Under the pieces are notes generated by a model, which was not told the DNA's origin, searched no databases, and was given only the letters and a program-made list of their open reading frames with translations. From Actinokineospora xionganensis (lineage in GTDB: Bacteria; Actinomycetota; Actinomycetes; Mycobacteriales; Pseudonocardiaceae), in the NCBI RefSeq assembly GCF_014323725.1, contig NZ_JABVED010000007.1, positions 118,250 through 182,249 on the forward strand: a DNA stretch of 64,000 bases. The letters are read 5' to 3'. Positions 25,968 to 36,441 of the stretch are shown piece after piece; within the stretch, counting starts at the first letter, position 1, and each line of letters opens with the position of its first letter. The position numbers and the translations under genes are program-made.

Positions 25968-27274
25968 GCCCACAGCCCTTCGATCGCCTCGGCCAGCTTC
26001 GATCCGACGTCACCGAGCATATGCGCGCCGTCGCGGACGACTACTCGTCCGCCGACGACCACGGTGTCCACATCGGACGCGGTGGCCGCGAACATCGTCT
26101 GTTCCGGCAGACAGCCCGCCGTGCGCGGGCTGTCGAGTCGGACGGCGACCAGATCAGCGGGCGCGCCGACCTTGATCTGGCCCGCCTCCGGCCAGCCCAG
26201 GGCCGCGTGTCCGGCGCTGGTCATCGCGACCAGCAGGTCGGCCGGAGTCAGTCGGCCGCGCTGACCGGTCCGGAAGCGTTCGCCGTGTTCCAGGGCGCGC
26301 GCCTCGACCAGCGGGTCGACAACCGCGTGCTGGTCACTGCCGAGGGACAGCGGCGAGCCCGCGGCCAGCAGCTCACGCGCGGGGCCGAGCCCGTCAGCCA
26401 GGTCTCCCTCGGTGGTGGGACAGAAGCACGCGCCGGTGCCCGACCCGCCGAGCAGGGCGATGTCCCCGGCGGTGAGGTGCGTGGCGTGCACGGCCGTCGT
26501 GCGGGGGCCAAGAACACCTGCTTCGTCGAGCAGTTCGGTGGGAGTGCGACCGTAGGCGGCTTGACAGGCCTCGTTCTCGGCGGGCTGCTCGGACAGGTGC
26601 ACATGCAGCGGCCCCGGCCAGGCCGCACCGACCTCGGACAACGCCGCACGGGGAACCGCGCGCACGGAGTGGATCGCGCCGCCGACGCGGGTGGTGGCAT
26701 CGGGACGCAGGTCTGCGACGCGGCTCGCCCACGCCTGGGCGGTGCCGTCGCTGAAGCGGCGTTGCTCAGCCGACACCGGTGCGCCGATTCCGCCTGCCAG
26801 GTAACAGGTGTCGAGCAGCGTGAGGCGAATCCCAGCATCCTTCGCGGCCTGGACCAACGCGACCCCCATCGCGTTTGGGTCGGCGTAGCGGTGGCCGCCG
26901 GGGGCGTGGTGCAGATAGTGGAACTCGCCGACGCAGGTGATTCCCGCGAGCGCCATCTCGGCATAAGCGGCACGGGCCAACGCGAGATAGGTATCGGGGT
27001 CCAACTTCGCGGCGAGCGCGTACATCCGCTCCCGCCAAGTCCAGAACGTGCCACCATCACCATGCGTCCGCCCCCGCAACGCCCGGTGAAACGCATGCGA
27101 GTGACCATTGGCGAACCCAGGAAAAACCAACCCCCGCAACGAGATCACGTCGCCAGACAGCGCCCGCCCCGCGGAGTTGACGGCGGTGATGGTGCCGTCG
27201 TCCGCCACGGTGACGAGGACGTCGTCGGTTATGCCCTCGGGGAGCCACGCCCGTTCACACCAGTATGTGGTCAT
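25964..27274 (-). CDS. hutF: Formimidoylglutamate deiminase
   Basis: A 436-residue amidohydrolase-superfamily enzyme. It begins [15 protein letters not shown], with metal-binding [33 protein letters not shown] and GSDQHAV. HutF converts N-formimino-L-glutamate to N-formyl-L-glutamate and ammonia. Its presence selects the deiminase branch of histidine degradation, which then needs a deformylase. It overlaps the M20 hydrolase upstream by four bases (ATGA) and hutI downstream by four. Confidence 0.95.
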   Translation of the reverse strand: MTTYWCERAWLPEGITDDVLVTVADDGTITAVNSAGRALSGDVISLRGLVFPGFANGHSHAFHRALRGRTHGDGGTFWTWRERMYALAAKLDPDTYLALARAAYAEMALAGITCVGEFHYLHHAPGGHRYADPNAMGVALVQAAKDAGIRLTLLDTCYLAGGIGAPVSAEQRRFSDGTAQAWASRVADLRPDATTRVGGAIHSVRAVPRAALSEVGAAWPGPLHVHLSEQPAENEACQAAYGRTPTELLDEAGVLGPRTTAVHATHLTAGDIALLGGSGTGACFCPTTEGDLADGLGPARELLAAGSPLSLGSDQHAVVDPLVEARALEHGERFRTGQRGRLTPADLLVAMTSAGHAALGWPEAGQIKVGAPADLVAVRLDSPRTAGCLPEQTMFAATASDVDTVVVGGRVVVRDGAHMLGDVGSKLAEAIEGLWA

Positions 27275-28466
27275 CGGGCGAGGTGGGCGAGGACGTCGGC
27301 GAGGGCCACGGCACCCGCGGTGCAGTCGCCGGCTTCGGCGAATTCGGCGGGGGCGTGGCTGATGCCGGTGGGGTTGCGCACGAACAGCATCGCCGTGGGC
27401 AGGTGGGCGGCGAGGATGCCCGCGTCGTGGCCCGCACCCGTCGGCAGGGCGGGGACGCCGCCGAGGGTGGTGGCGAGGTCGTCACGCAGGGCCGGGTCGA
27501 AGATAACCGTGTCGCCGTAGGATTCCTCGGTCACGGTGACTGTGCAGCCCTCTTCTTCCGCCGCACCCCTTGCCGCGTCGGAGATCTCGGCTACTACGGC
27601 GCGGGTGCGGAAGTCGTCCTCGGCGCGGGCGTCGAGCCAGACGTCCACTGTGGACGCGATGACGTTCGTGCCGCCGGGGTTGGGCACGACCTTGCCGACC
27701 GTGGCCCGGGCGCCCTCGATGCCCGCGGCGGCGCGGCGGGCGGCGAGAACCACCTGTGCGGCGGGGAGCATCGGGTCGCGGCGGTCGGTCAGCAGTGTGG
27801 CGCCCGCGTGGTTTCCCTCACCGGCGAAGCTGAACCGCCAGCGGCCGTGCGCCAGGATCGAGCCGGCCACCCCCACCGGAGCGCCCAGGTCCACCAGTCC
27901 CCTGCCCTGCTCGACATGCAGCTCGACGAACACGCCGATCCGGGCCATGGCAACAGGATCAGGTCCCAGCCCGGCCGGGTCGAGACCTGCCGCGCGCACC
28001 GCGTCGGCCAAGGTCACACCATCGGGGTCGGTGAGCCGCCGCGCCGCGTCCGGGTCGATCGCGCCGGTCATCAGGCGGGAGCCGAGGCAGGCGACGCCGA
28101 ACCGGCCGCCCTCCTCCTCGGCGAAAACCGCGATGGCCAGCGGCTTTCCCGGCACAAAACCCCTGGCCCGCAACAGATCCACAGCAACCAGCGCTGACGT
28201 CACACCAAGCGGACCGTCATAGGCGCCGCCGCCGGGGACCGAGTCGAGGTGGCTGCCGGTGACGACCGCCCCATCGGCGGGCGGCCCCCACCAGGCCCAC
28301 ATGGTGCCGTTGCGGTCGGTCTCGACGTCGAGCCCGCGGGCGACGGCCTCGGCGCGGAACCACTCGCGCAGCTCCAGTTCCGACTGGTCGAACCCGTGCC
28401 GCGAGAACCCGCCGCGCCGGGGATCGGCGCCGACACCGGCGATATCGCCCAGCAGGCCCGCGGCGG

Positions 28467-28470
<4 letters not shown>
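27271..28470 (-). CDS. M20-family amidohydrolase (allantoate amidohydrolase/N-carbamoylase type), candidate N-formylglutamate deformylase
   Basis: A 399-residue binuclear metallohydrolase. Metal ligands are seen in [18 protein letters not shown] (His/Asp), [11 protein letters not shown] (catalytic Glu and metal Glu), ELHVEQG and TGAGHDA. By sequence it would be called allantoate amidohydrolase or N-carbamoyl-amino acid hydrolase. However, it lies between hutU and hutF, overlaps both by four bases, and no hutG is present in the operon. The most economical reading is that it hydrolyses N-formyl-L-glutamate to formate and glutamate. That role is inferred from context only. Confidence 0.85.
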
Positions 28471-30118
<1,648 letters not shown>

Positions 30119-30122
<4 letters not shown>

Positions 30123-31651
30123 GCGGTCCTCCGGGTGACGGCGTTCATCAGGTCGCCGGAACGGATCAGGTCCTCGGCGGCGGCGATTTCGGGAGCGAGG
30201 TGGCGGTCCGCGCCGGGTCCTTCGACGTGCTCGCGCAGCGCGGCGACGGCGGCTCCGGTCAGCGGGCCGGGCAGCAGCGGCTTGCGCATGTCGAGCGCGC
30301 GGGCGGCGGTCAGCAACTCGATGGCGAGGACCGTGGTCAGCCCGTCGACGGCCTTGCGCAGCTTGCGCGCGGCGGACCAGCCCATCGAGACGTGGTCCTC
30401 CTGCATGGCGCTGCTCGGGATCGAGTCGACCGACGCGGGGACCGCGAGGCGCTTGAGTTCGGAGACGATCGCGGCCTGGGTGTACTGGGCGATCATGTGG
30501 CCGGAGTCGACGCCGGGGTCGTCGGCGAGGAACGGCGGCAGACCGTGCGAGCGGGCGACGTCGAGCATCCGGTCGGTGCGCCGCTCGGCCATGCTGGCGA
30601 CGTCGGCGACCGGAATGGCCAGGAAGTCGAGCACGTAGGCGACGGGCGCGCCGTGGAAGTTGCCGTTGGACTCGACGCGGCCGTCCGGCAGCACCACCGG
30701 GTTGTCGATGGCGGAGGCCAGTTCGCGGTCGGCGACGGTCTCGGCGTAGCCGACGGTGTCGCGGGCGGCGCCGTGGACCTGCGGGGAACAACGCAGCGAG
30801 TAGGCGTCCTGGACGCGGTTGCACTCAGGGCCGCGGTGGCTCTCCACGATCGGCGATCCGGCGAGGAAGCGGGACATGTTGGCCGCGGACACGCTCTGGC
30901 CGGGGTGCGGGCGCAGCGCGTGCAGGTCGGGTGCGAAGACGCGGTCGGTGCCCAGCAGCGCCTCGACGCTCATCGCGGCGGTCAGGTCGGCGACGTCGAG
31001 CAGCGCGTGCAGGTCGGCCAGCGCCAGGCACAGCATGCCGAGCATGCCGTCGGTGCCGTTGATCAGCGCCAGGCCCTCCTTCTCGGCCAGCTCGACCGGG
31101 CGCACGTCGCGCTCGGCCATCACCTCGGCGGCCGGGCGGAGCGCGCCCGTGCGGTCGTGGACCATGCCCTCACCCATCAGGGCAAGGGCCACGGCCGAGA
31201 GCGGCGCGAGGTCGCCCGAGCAGCCCAGCGAGCCGTACTCATGCACGACCGGGTGAATGCGCTGGTTGAGCAGCTCCTGCATCGTCTCCACGGTCGACTG
31301 GCGGACGCCGGTGCGGCCGGTGGCGAGGGTGCGCAGGCGCAGCAGGATCAGGGCGCGGACGACCTCGTCCTCGACGTGCGGACCGGCGCCCGCGGCGTGC
31401 GAGCGGATCAGTGAACGCTGTAGGGCGGACCGCTTGTCGAGCGGGATGTGGCGGGTGGCCAGGGCGCCGAAGCCGGTCGAGACGCCGTACGTCGGCTGCT
31501 CGGCGTTGGCCAGTTCCTCGATGTGCGCGCGCGACTTGGCGACCGAGGCGAGCGCATCCTCGGTGATGCGCACCCGGGCGGCCGTGCGGGCGACCTTCAC
31601 GACGTCCGCGCGGGTCAGCGGGCCGCCGTCGATCTCAACCAGTTCCAGCAT
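30119..31651 (-). CDS. hutH: Histidine ammonia-lyase
   Basis: A 510-residue aromatic ammonia-lyase that deaminates histidine to urocanate, the first step of the pathway. The self-made MIO cofactor would form from Cys144-Ser145-Gly146 in [14 protein letters not shown]; most described lyases have Ala-Ser-Gly. Other conserved parts are [12 protein letters not shown] near the N-terminus, the [13 protein letters not shown] segment and a helical C-terminus. It heads a five-gene operon in which each gene overlaps the next by four bases, and it is divergent from an IclR regulator. Confidence 0.96.
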
Positions 31652-31705
31652 GCGCCCATCTCAACGCGTGGCCGGGCCGCGCACGAGGGGGGATCGGGTG
31701 AGAGT

Positions 31706-31721
31706 GTCTGAGATACCAGAC
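31706..31721. promoter_or_regulatory. Inverted repeat between hutH and iclR
   Basis: GTCTG-AGATAC-CAGAC lies 55 bp before hutH and just upstream of the -10 of the divergent IclR gene. Its position suits a site from which the IclR protein controls both directions. The protein-site pairing is inferred. Confidence 0.5.
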
Positions 31722-31726
31722 TGGGC

Positions 31727-31732
31727 TACCTT
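31727..31732 (+). promoter_or_regulatory. Leaderless -10 of the IclR gene
   Basis: TACCTT ends exactly seven bases before the GTG at 31739, and no ribosome-binding site is present. Confidence 0.6.
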
Positions 31733-31738
31733 GGACGG

Positions 31739-32530
31739 GTGGGTGCCAGCAGTGACGTGCCCGCGCTGCGGCGCGGTCTGGCGGTGTTGCGCCTGCTCGC
31801 GGGCAAGGCGGGCCCGGTGACGGCGGCTGCGGTCGCACGGGAACTGGGACTGCCCCGTTCGACGACTTATCACCTGCTCGGCGAACTGGCCGACGCCGGT
31901 TTCGTCACCCACCTGCCCGAGGAGCGACGCTATGGCTTGGGGCTGGCGGCGTTCGAGTTGGGGTCGGCGTACCTGCGGCACGACCCGCTCGAACGGCTCG
32001 CCCGCCCGGTGCTGCGGCGGCTGATCGAGCGCACCGGGCACACCGCTCATCTTGGCGTGCTGCATGGCGGCGAGACCCTGTATCTGCTGCGGGAACAGCC
32101 TGCGCATCCGCACACCGTGGTGACCGATGTGGGTGTTCGGCTGCCGGCGCATTTGCCTGCTTCCGGGCGGGCGATGCTGGCGCATCTGCCTGCGGCGCAG
32201 GTGCGGGCATTGTTCCCGAACCGGGGGGCGTTCGTCGACCGGACCGGTCGCGGGCCTGCTCACCTGCCCGCGCTGCGGGGGTTGTTGGGCGCCGAGCGGC
32301 GGCGGGGATGGGCGGTGGAGGACGGGTACGTCACGGTCGGCTTCGCGTCGGTGGCCGCGCCTGTGTTCGACCATGGAGGGCATCCGGTGGCGGCGATCAG
32401 CACGACGTTCCGGCACACCTGCGAGACCGAGTGCGGGGAACAATGGCCTGAGTTGGCGGCGGAGACGCGGCGGGCGGCAGCGGAGTTGAGTGGGCGCATC
32501 GGCGGACATGACCCGGCGAACGAGAGGTGA
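31739..32530 (+). CDS. IclR-family regulator, probable hut regulator
   Basis: A 263-residue regulator with an N-terminal winged helix (ALRRGLAVLRLLAGKAG, then LGLPRSTTYHLLGEL) and a C-terminal IclR effector domain containing LPAHLPASGRAMLAHL and VAAPVFDHGGHPVAAIS. It is transcribed divergently from hutH from a leaderless promoter, and an inverted repeat sits between the two starts. Control of histidine utilization, with urocanate or a later intermediate as ligand, is the natural inference. Its stop overlaps the start of the next small gene (GTGA). Confidence 0.87.
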   Translation: MGASSDVPALRRGLAVLRLLAGKAGPVTAAAVARELGLPRSTTYHLLGELADAGFVTHLPEERRYGLGLAAFELGSAYLRHDPLERLARPVLRRLIERTGHTAHLGVLHGGETLYLLREQPAHPHTVVTDVGVRLPAHLPASGRAMLAHLPAAQVRALFPNRGAFVDRTGRGPAHLPALRGLLGAERRRGWAVEDGYVTVGFASVAAPVFDHGGHPVAAISTTFRHTCETECGEQWPELAAETRRAAAELSGRIGGHDPANER

Positions 32531-32877
32531 GCGAGTTGACGGACTACCGCGACGAAATCCGTGCCTGCCTGGAGCGGGAAGACCTGGCGCTGGACCGGAT
32601 CAGGGACACCGACGACTATGTGGTGCGCGGCAGGTCGCGGCCCGCGTTCTGGTACGAGCCGGTTTTCACCCTGCCCGTCGAGCTGCTCGCCGAGTATTTG
32701 GACAAGATGAGCGAGCAGTACGGCATGCCGGAAGCGCTGTCCCTGACCAAGATCCACGCGGTGGAGTACCTGACCACCGACCACGGGGAAGGGTTGAACG
32801 CGACTACGGCGCTCGGCTTCCGGCGCACCAAGAGCGGCGAGGTCGAGTTCTTCCTCGACCAAGACCCGCCCGCATAA
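32527..32877 (+). CDS. Hypothetical protein coupled to the IclR gene
   Basis: A 116-residue soluble protein starting from GTG 32527, four bases inside the end of the IclR gene and behind GAGAG. It is helical at the N-terminus, with a central VRGRSRPAFWYEPVFTLPVE and a C-terminal strand-rich part ending FFLDQDPPA. I recognise no domain. Overlap with the regulator suggests shared expression, but no role in histidine breakdown is apparent. The TAA stop lies within the hairpin that ends both convergent transcripts. Confidence 0.7.
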   Translation: MSELTDYRDEIRACLEREDLALDRIRDTDDYVVRGRSRPAFWYEPVFTLPVELLAEYLDKMSEQYGMPEALSLTKIHAVEYLTTDHGEGLNATTALGFRRTKSGEVEFFLDQDPPA

Positions 32878-32910
32878 CCGGGCAGACGCCGGTGCGACGC
32901 CTGCCCGGTT
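32876..32910. terminator. Bidirectional terminator between convergent genes
   Basis: AACCGGGCAG (32876-32885) and CTGCCCGGTT (32901-32910) form a perfect 10-bp stem with a 15-nt loop. The A and T tracts at the two ends suit termination of both the plus-strand gene ending at 32877 and the minus-strand importer gene ending at 32917. Confidence 0.75.
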
Positions 32911-32916
32911 AACGGC

Positions 32917-33834
32917 TCAGATTCCAGCCGAGGCCAGCCACTCCTTGGCGACCTTCGACGCGTCCGGCTTGTCCGGGGCGTTGAGTTTGGTGTTGAGCTC
33001 GATCAGGGTCTCGGTGGTCAGCTTCGCCGAGATGGCGTCGAGGACCTGCTTGATCGTGTCGCTCGCCTTGGACTTGTTGATCAGCGGGACGACGTTCTGG
33101 GCGGCGAAGTTGGACTTCGGGTCGTCGAGGACGACGAAGTTGTTCGCGGCGATGGCCGGGTCCGTGGTGAACAGGTCGGCCGCCTGCACGACCCCGCTCT
33201 TGAGGGCGTCGACGGTCAGCGGGCCGCCCACGTCGAGCGACTTGTACTCCGAGACCTGCAGCCCGTAGCTCGACTGGAGGCCGGGGATGCCGTCGGGGCG
33301 CTTCTGGAACTCCGGCGGGCCGCCGAAGACGACCGGGCCCTTGGCGGCGAGGTCGGCGATGGACTTGACGCCCAGCTTGTCCGCGGTCTCCTTGGTGATG
33401 ACGACCGCGTCCTTGTTCTCCGCCGCCGACTTGGCCGTGACGGTGAGGTTCGCGGGAAGCGCCTTCTGCAGCGCCGCGTAGACCTCGTCGGCCTCGGTTT
33501 CCTTGGCCTGCTTGTTCACGTGCTGGAGGAGGACGCCGGTGTACTCCGGGATCAGGTCGATCGACCCGTCCTGCAGGCCCGCGTAGTAGGTCTCGCGGCT
33601 GCCGATGTTGAGCTTCTTGGTGACCTTGACCCCCTTGGCCTCCAGCGCGCTCGCGTAGATCTCGGCGAGCAGGGTGCTCTCCGGGAAGTTCGCCGAGCCG
33701 ATGGCGATCGTGTCCGCCGCCGCAGGAGGAGCGGCGCTGGTCGTGGCGCCCAGCGGGTCGGACCCGCCTCCGCACGCGCTCAGGGTGAGCGCCGCGGCCA
33801 GGGTGGCCGCCGCACCTGCGAGTACGCGCTTCAT
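32917..33834 (-). CDS. opuCC: Osmoprotectant ABC transporter substrate-binding lipoprotein
   Basis: A 305-residue exported lipoprotein. The signal peptide MKRVLAGAAATLAAALTLSA precedes the lipobox Cys21. The mature part is an OpuAC/OsmF-type quaternary-amine-binding protein, with IGSANFPESTLLAEIYA near the start and SRETYYAGLQDGSIDLIPEY in the middle, both typical of the glycine betaine/carnitine/choline family. The ATG at 33834 is preceded by GAGGAGAT. It is the last gene of a four-gene importer operon. Confidence 0.92.
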   Translation of the reverse strand: MKRVLAGAAATLAAALTLSACGGGSDPLGATTSAAPPAAADTIAIGSANFPESTLLAEIYASALEAKGVKVTKKLNIGSRETYYAGLQDGSIDLIPEYTGVLLQHVNKQAKETEADEVYAALQKALPANLTVTAKSAAENKDAVVITKETADKLGVKSIADLAAKGPVVFGGPPEFQKRPDGIPGLQSSYGLQVSEYKSLDVGGPLTVDALKSGVVQAADLFTTDPAIAANNFVVLDDPKSNFAAQNVVPLINKSKASDTIKQVLDAISAKLTTETLIELNTKLNAPDKPDASKVAKEWLASAGI

Positions 33835-33845
33835 CGAGGATCTCC

Positions 33846-34541
33846 TCACGTCGTTGCTTTCCGTTTCCTGGTGCGGGTCGGCCGCAGTCCCGGCGAGACC
33901 ACCAGCCATTGCACACCCGCGAGAACAAGTTCCGCGGTGATCGCGAGCGCGGCGATGAGCACCGCGCCGCCCGCCATCTGGTCGAACTGGCGCAGCGCGT
34001 TGCCGTCGATCACGAAGCGGCCGAGGCCGCCCAGGGACACGAAAGCCGCGATGCTGGCGGTCGCGATGACCTGCAGCGTCGCCGCCCGCAGCGCCCCGAG
34101 CATCAGCGGCAGCGCGTTCGGGAGCTCGACGCCGAACAGCACTTCCCGCTCACTCATCCCCATCCCGCGCGCCGCGTCCACAATGGAGGGTTCGACGTTG
34201 CGGACGCCCGCGTACGTCCCGGCCAGCAGCGGCGGGACCGCGATCAGCACCAGCACGATCGTCAGCGCCTCGAAGGCGAGCAGCAAACCCATGGCGGGCA
34301 CCAGGAGGACCAGCATGCCCAGCTCGGGCAGTGCTCGGACCGAGTTCAACAAGCCGACGACAAGGGTGCCGCCGCGTCGGGTGTGGCCGATGTAGGCGCC
34401 GAGTGGAACGGCGATCAGGGCAGCGATGGGGATCGCGGTGGCGGTGTACCGCAGGTGCTCCAACAAGCGCAGCGGGATGCCGTTGGCGGCCCAGTTGTCC
34501 GGGCTCGTGAGCCAGACCCAGACCTGCTCGAACACGCTCAT
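33846..34541 (-). CDS. opuCD: Osmoprotectant ABC transporter permease
   Basis: A 231-residue inner-membrane permease with about five hydrophobic segments and the EAA-type loop (SIVDAARGMGMSEREVLFGVELPNAL region) that contacts the ATPase. It is the second of two related permeases. Its ATG at 34541 overlaps the stop of the first permease by four bases. The final Lys/Arg-rich tail is cytoplasmic. Confidence 0.9.
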   Translation of the reverse strand: MSVFEQVWVWLTSPDNWAANGIPLRLLEHLRYTATAIPIAALIAVPLGAYIGHTRRGGTLVVGLLNSVRALPELGMLVLLVPAMGLLLAFEALTIVLVLIAVPPLLAGTYAGVRNVEPSIVDAARGMGMSEREVLFGVELPNALPLMLGALRAATLQVIATASIAAFVSLGGLGRFVIDGNALRQFDQMAGGAVLIAALAITAELVLAGVQWLVVSPGLRPTRTRKRKATT

Positions 34542-35182
34542 CGAGCGCCTCCCGTTCGAGCCCACGGCGTCAGCGCCCGGCCCGCGACAACGAGGATGAT
34601 CTCCATCAGGAGGGCCAGCACCAGGATCGCGACGATCGCCGCGATGATCTCGGCCGGATTGCCGCGCTGGTAGCCCTCGGTGAAGAACTTCCCGAGCCCG
34701 CCGACACCGATGAGCGCGCCGACGCTGACGAGGCTGATGTTCGACACCGTCGCGACCCGCACACCGGCCAGCAGGACCGGCACCGCCAACGGGAGTTCCA
34801 CGGCGAAGAACCGGCCCAGCGGGCGGTACCCCATCGCGGTGGCGGCGGCGGTGACGGCGGGCGGGACCGCCGCCAGCGCGTCGGCCACCGACCGGACCAG
34901 CAGCGCGACCGTGTAGATGGTCAAGGCCGCGATGACGTTGAGCGGGTCGAGGATCCGGGTGCCGAGGATGAGCGGCATCAGCACGAACAGGGCCAGCGAC
35001 GGAATCGTGTAAAGCATCCCCGCCGTGGGCACCAGAATCGACTTGGCCAGCCGCCAGCGGCTGGCCATCCAGCCCAGCGGCAGCGAGATCAGCAGGCCCG
35101 CGACCACCGGGATCAGGGCGAGCCACAGGTGGTCGAGGCTGGTGGTGAACAGCACGTCGAGGTGGTCGAGAATCCAGGTCAC
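34538..35182 (-). CDS. opuCB: Osmoprotectant ABC transporter permease
   Basis: A 214-residue permease with TM segments around LIPVVAGLLISLPLGW, MLYTIPSLALFVLMPLIL and the C-terminus. The EAA loop has AATAMGYRPLGRFFAVELPL. It starts at GTG 35182, overlapping the ATPase stop by four bases, and pairs with the permease at 33846 to form the channel. Confidence 0.9.
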   Translation of the reverse strand: MTWILDHLDVLFTTSLDHLWLALIPVVAGLLISLPLGWMASRWRLAKSILVPTAGMLYTIPSLALFVLMPLILGTRILDPLNVIAALTIYTVALLVRSVADALAAVPPAVTAAATAMGYRPLGRFFAVELPLAVPVLLAGVRVATVSNISLVSVGALIGVGGLGKFFTEGYQRGNPAEIIAAIVAILVLALLMEIILVVAGRALTPWARTGGAR

Positions 35183-36294
35183 GTGGGCACCTCGCCGCAG
35201 CGGCGGGCGTCGGCCAGCGCCTTGACGACGGTGTCCGCGACGACCCCGCCGACCACCGCGCCCTGCGCGTCGATCGCTATGCCCAGGGCGGCAGGGGAAC
35301 TGAGCGCCGAGTCGAGGGCGGTGCGCAGCGTCCCACTGTCCACTTCGAACAGCGAGCCGCCGGAGACGAGGTCTTCGGGGCGAACCTGATCCACTGTGGA
35401 CAAGGAACCTTCGGACACCCAGCCCAGGGGACGCTTCGCCTCGTCGACCACAACGGCCCAGCCGTTGTCGAGGCTCGCCCGAGCCTGCTCGGCGGACGCG
35501 CCCAGCGCGACGGTGGCGACCGGTCCGACCGGAACACCTTGGGCGGAAAGGAAACCGAGCGCACGGTAGCCACGGTCGCGACCGACAAAGGAGGCGACGA
35601 AGTCGTCGGCGGGCCTGGCCAGCAACTCGGCCGGAGTGGCGTACTGGGCGAGCCTGCCGCCGACGCGCAGCACCGCGACCTTGTCGCCGAGCTTGATGGC
35701 CTCGTCGATGTCGTGGGTGACGAAGACGATCGTCTTGCCCAGGTCGGACTGCAGGCGCAGCAACTCCTCCTGCAGGCCGTCGCGCACCACCGGGTCGACC
35801 GCGCTGAACGGCTCGTCCATCAGCAGCACCGGCGGGTTGGCGGCGAGTGCCCTGGCCACGCCGACCCGTTGCTGTTGCCCGCCGGAAAGCTGCGACGGGT
35901 AGCGTTTGCCCAGCTCAGCGGGCAGCCCGACGCGTTCAAGCAGCTCGGCGGCCTGCTTGCGGGCGGTGGATTTGCGGGTGCCGAGCAGCACCGGGACCGT
36001 GGCGACGTTGTCGAGAACACTGCGGTGCGGGAACAGGCCGGCGTGCTGGATGACGTACCCGATGCCGCGTCGCAGCTTCGCCGGGGACTGCGCGCGGATG
36101 TCGGCGCCGTCGAGCAGGATCGTGCCGGAGGTGGCGTCGATCATCCGGTTGATCATCCGCAGAGAGGTCGTCTTGCCGCAGCCGGACGGGCCGACGAAGA
36201 CGGTGATGCCACCGTCCTCGATCGTCAGGTCCAGGCTGTCCACCACGACCGTGCCATCGTCGTACCGCTTCGTCACGGCCTGGAACTCGATCAC
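35179..36294 (-). CDS. opuCA: Osmoprotectant ABC transporter ATPase with CBS-like C-terminus
   Basis: A 371-residue ATPase of the glycine betaine importer family. Walker A is GPSGCGKTT, the signature QLSGGQQQRVGVARAL, Walker B VLLMDEPFSAVDP and the switch His is in FVTHDIDEA. After about residue 235 a pair of degenerate CBS-type modules follows, as in ProV/OpuCA where they sense ionic strength. GTG 36294 is chosen because GAGGGG lies six bases before it. A -10 (TAAGGT, minus strand, 36343-36348) precedes it. First gene of the operon. Confidence 0.93.
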   Translation of the reverse strand: MIEFQAVTKRYDDGTVVVDSLDLTIEDGGITVFVGPSGCGKTTSLRMINRMIDATSGTILLDGADIRAQSPAKLRRGIGYVIQHAGLFPHRSVLDNVATVPVLLGTRKSTARKQAAELLERVGLPAELGKRYPSQLSGGQQQRVGVARALAANPPVLLMDEPFSAVDPVVRDGLQEELLRLQSDLGKTIVFVTHDIDEAIKLGDKVAVLRVGGRLAQYATPAELLARPADDFVASFVGRDRGYRALGFLSAQGVPVGPVATVALGASAEQARASLDNGWAVVVDEAKRPLGWVSEGSLSTVDQVRPEDLVSGGSLFEVDSGTLRTALDSALSSPAALGIAIDAQGAVVGGVVADTVVKALADARRCGEVPT

Positions 36295-36410
36295 TCGAAT
36301 CCCCTCGGGTCGCACGGCTCCTTGCCGGCCGTTGATCGTTCGACCTTAACCCGCAGGACTGACAGTGGCAGGGCATTTCCACCATCTAGGCACCCTTGCG
36401 GCCGGGCTGT

Positions 36411-36441
36411 CCACAGTCCTCATAGGCTCTCTTGACTGTGG
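36411..36441. promoter_or_regulatory. Inverted repeat spanning the promoter of the BpsA-like gene
   Basis: CCACAGTC (36411-36418) and GACTGTGG (36434-36441) are exact inverted copies that bracket a -10-like TAGGCT (36423-36428). The right arm contains the likely GTG start at 36438. This could be an operator or a 5' structure. Confidence 0.45.
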
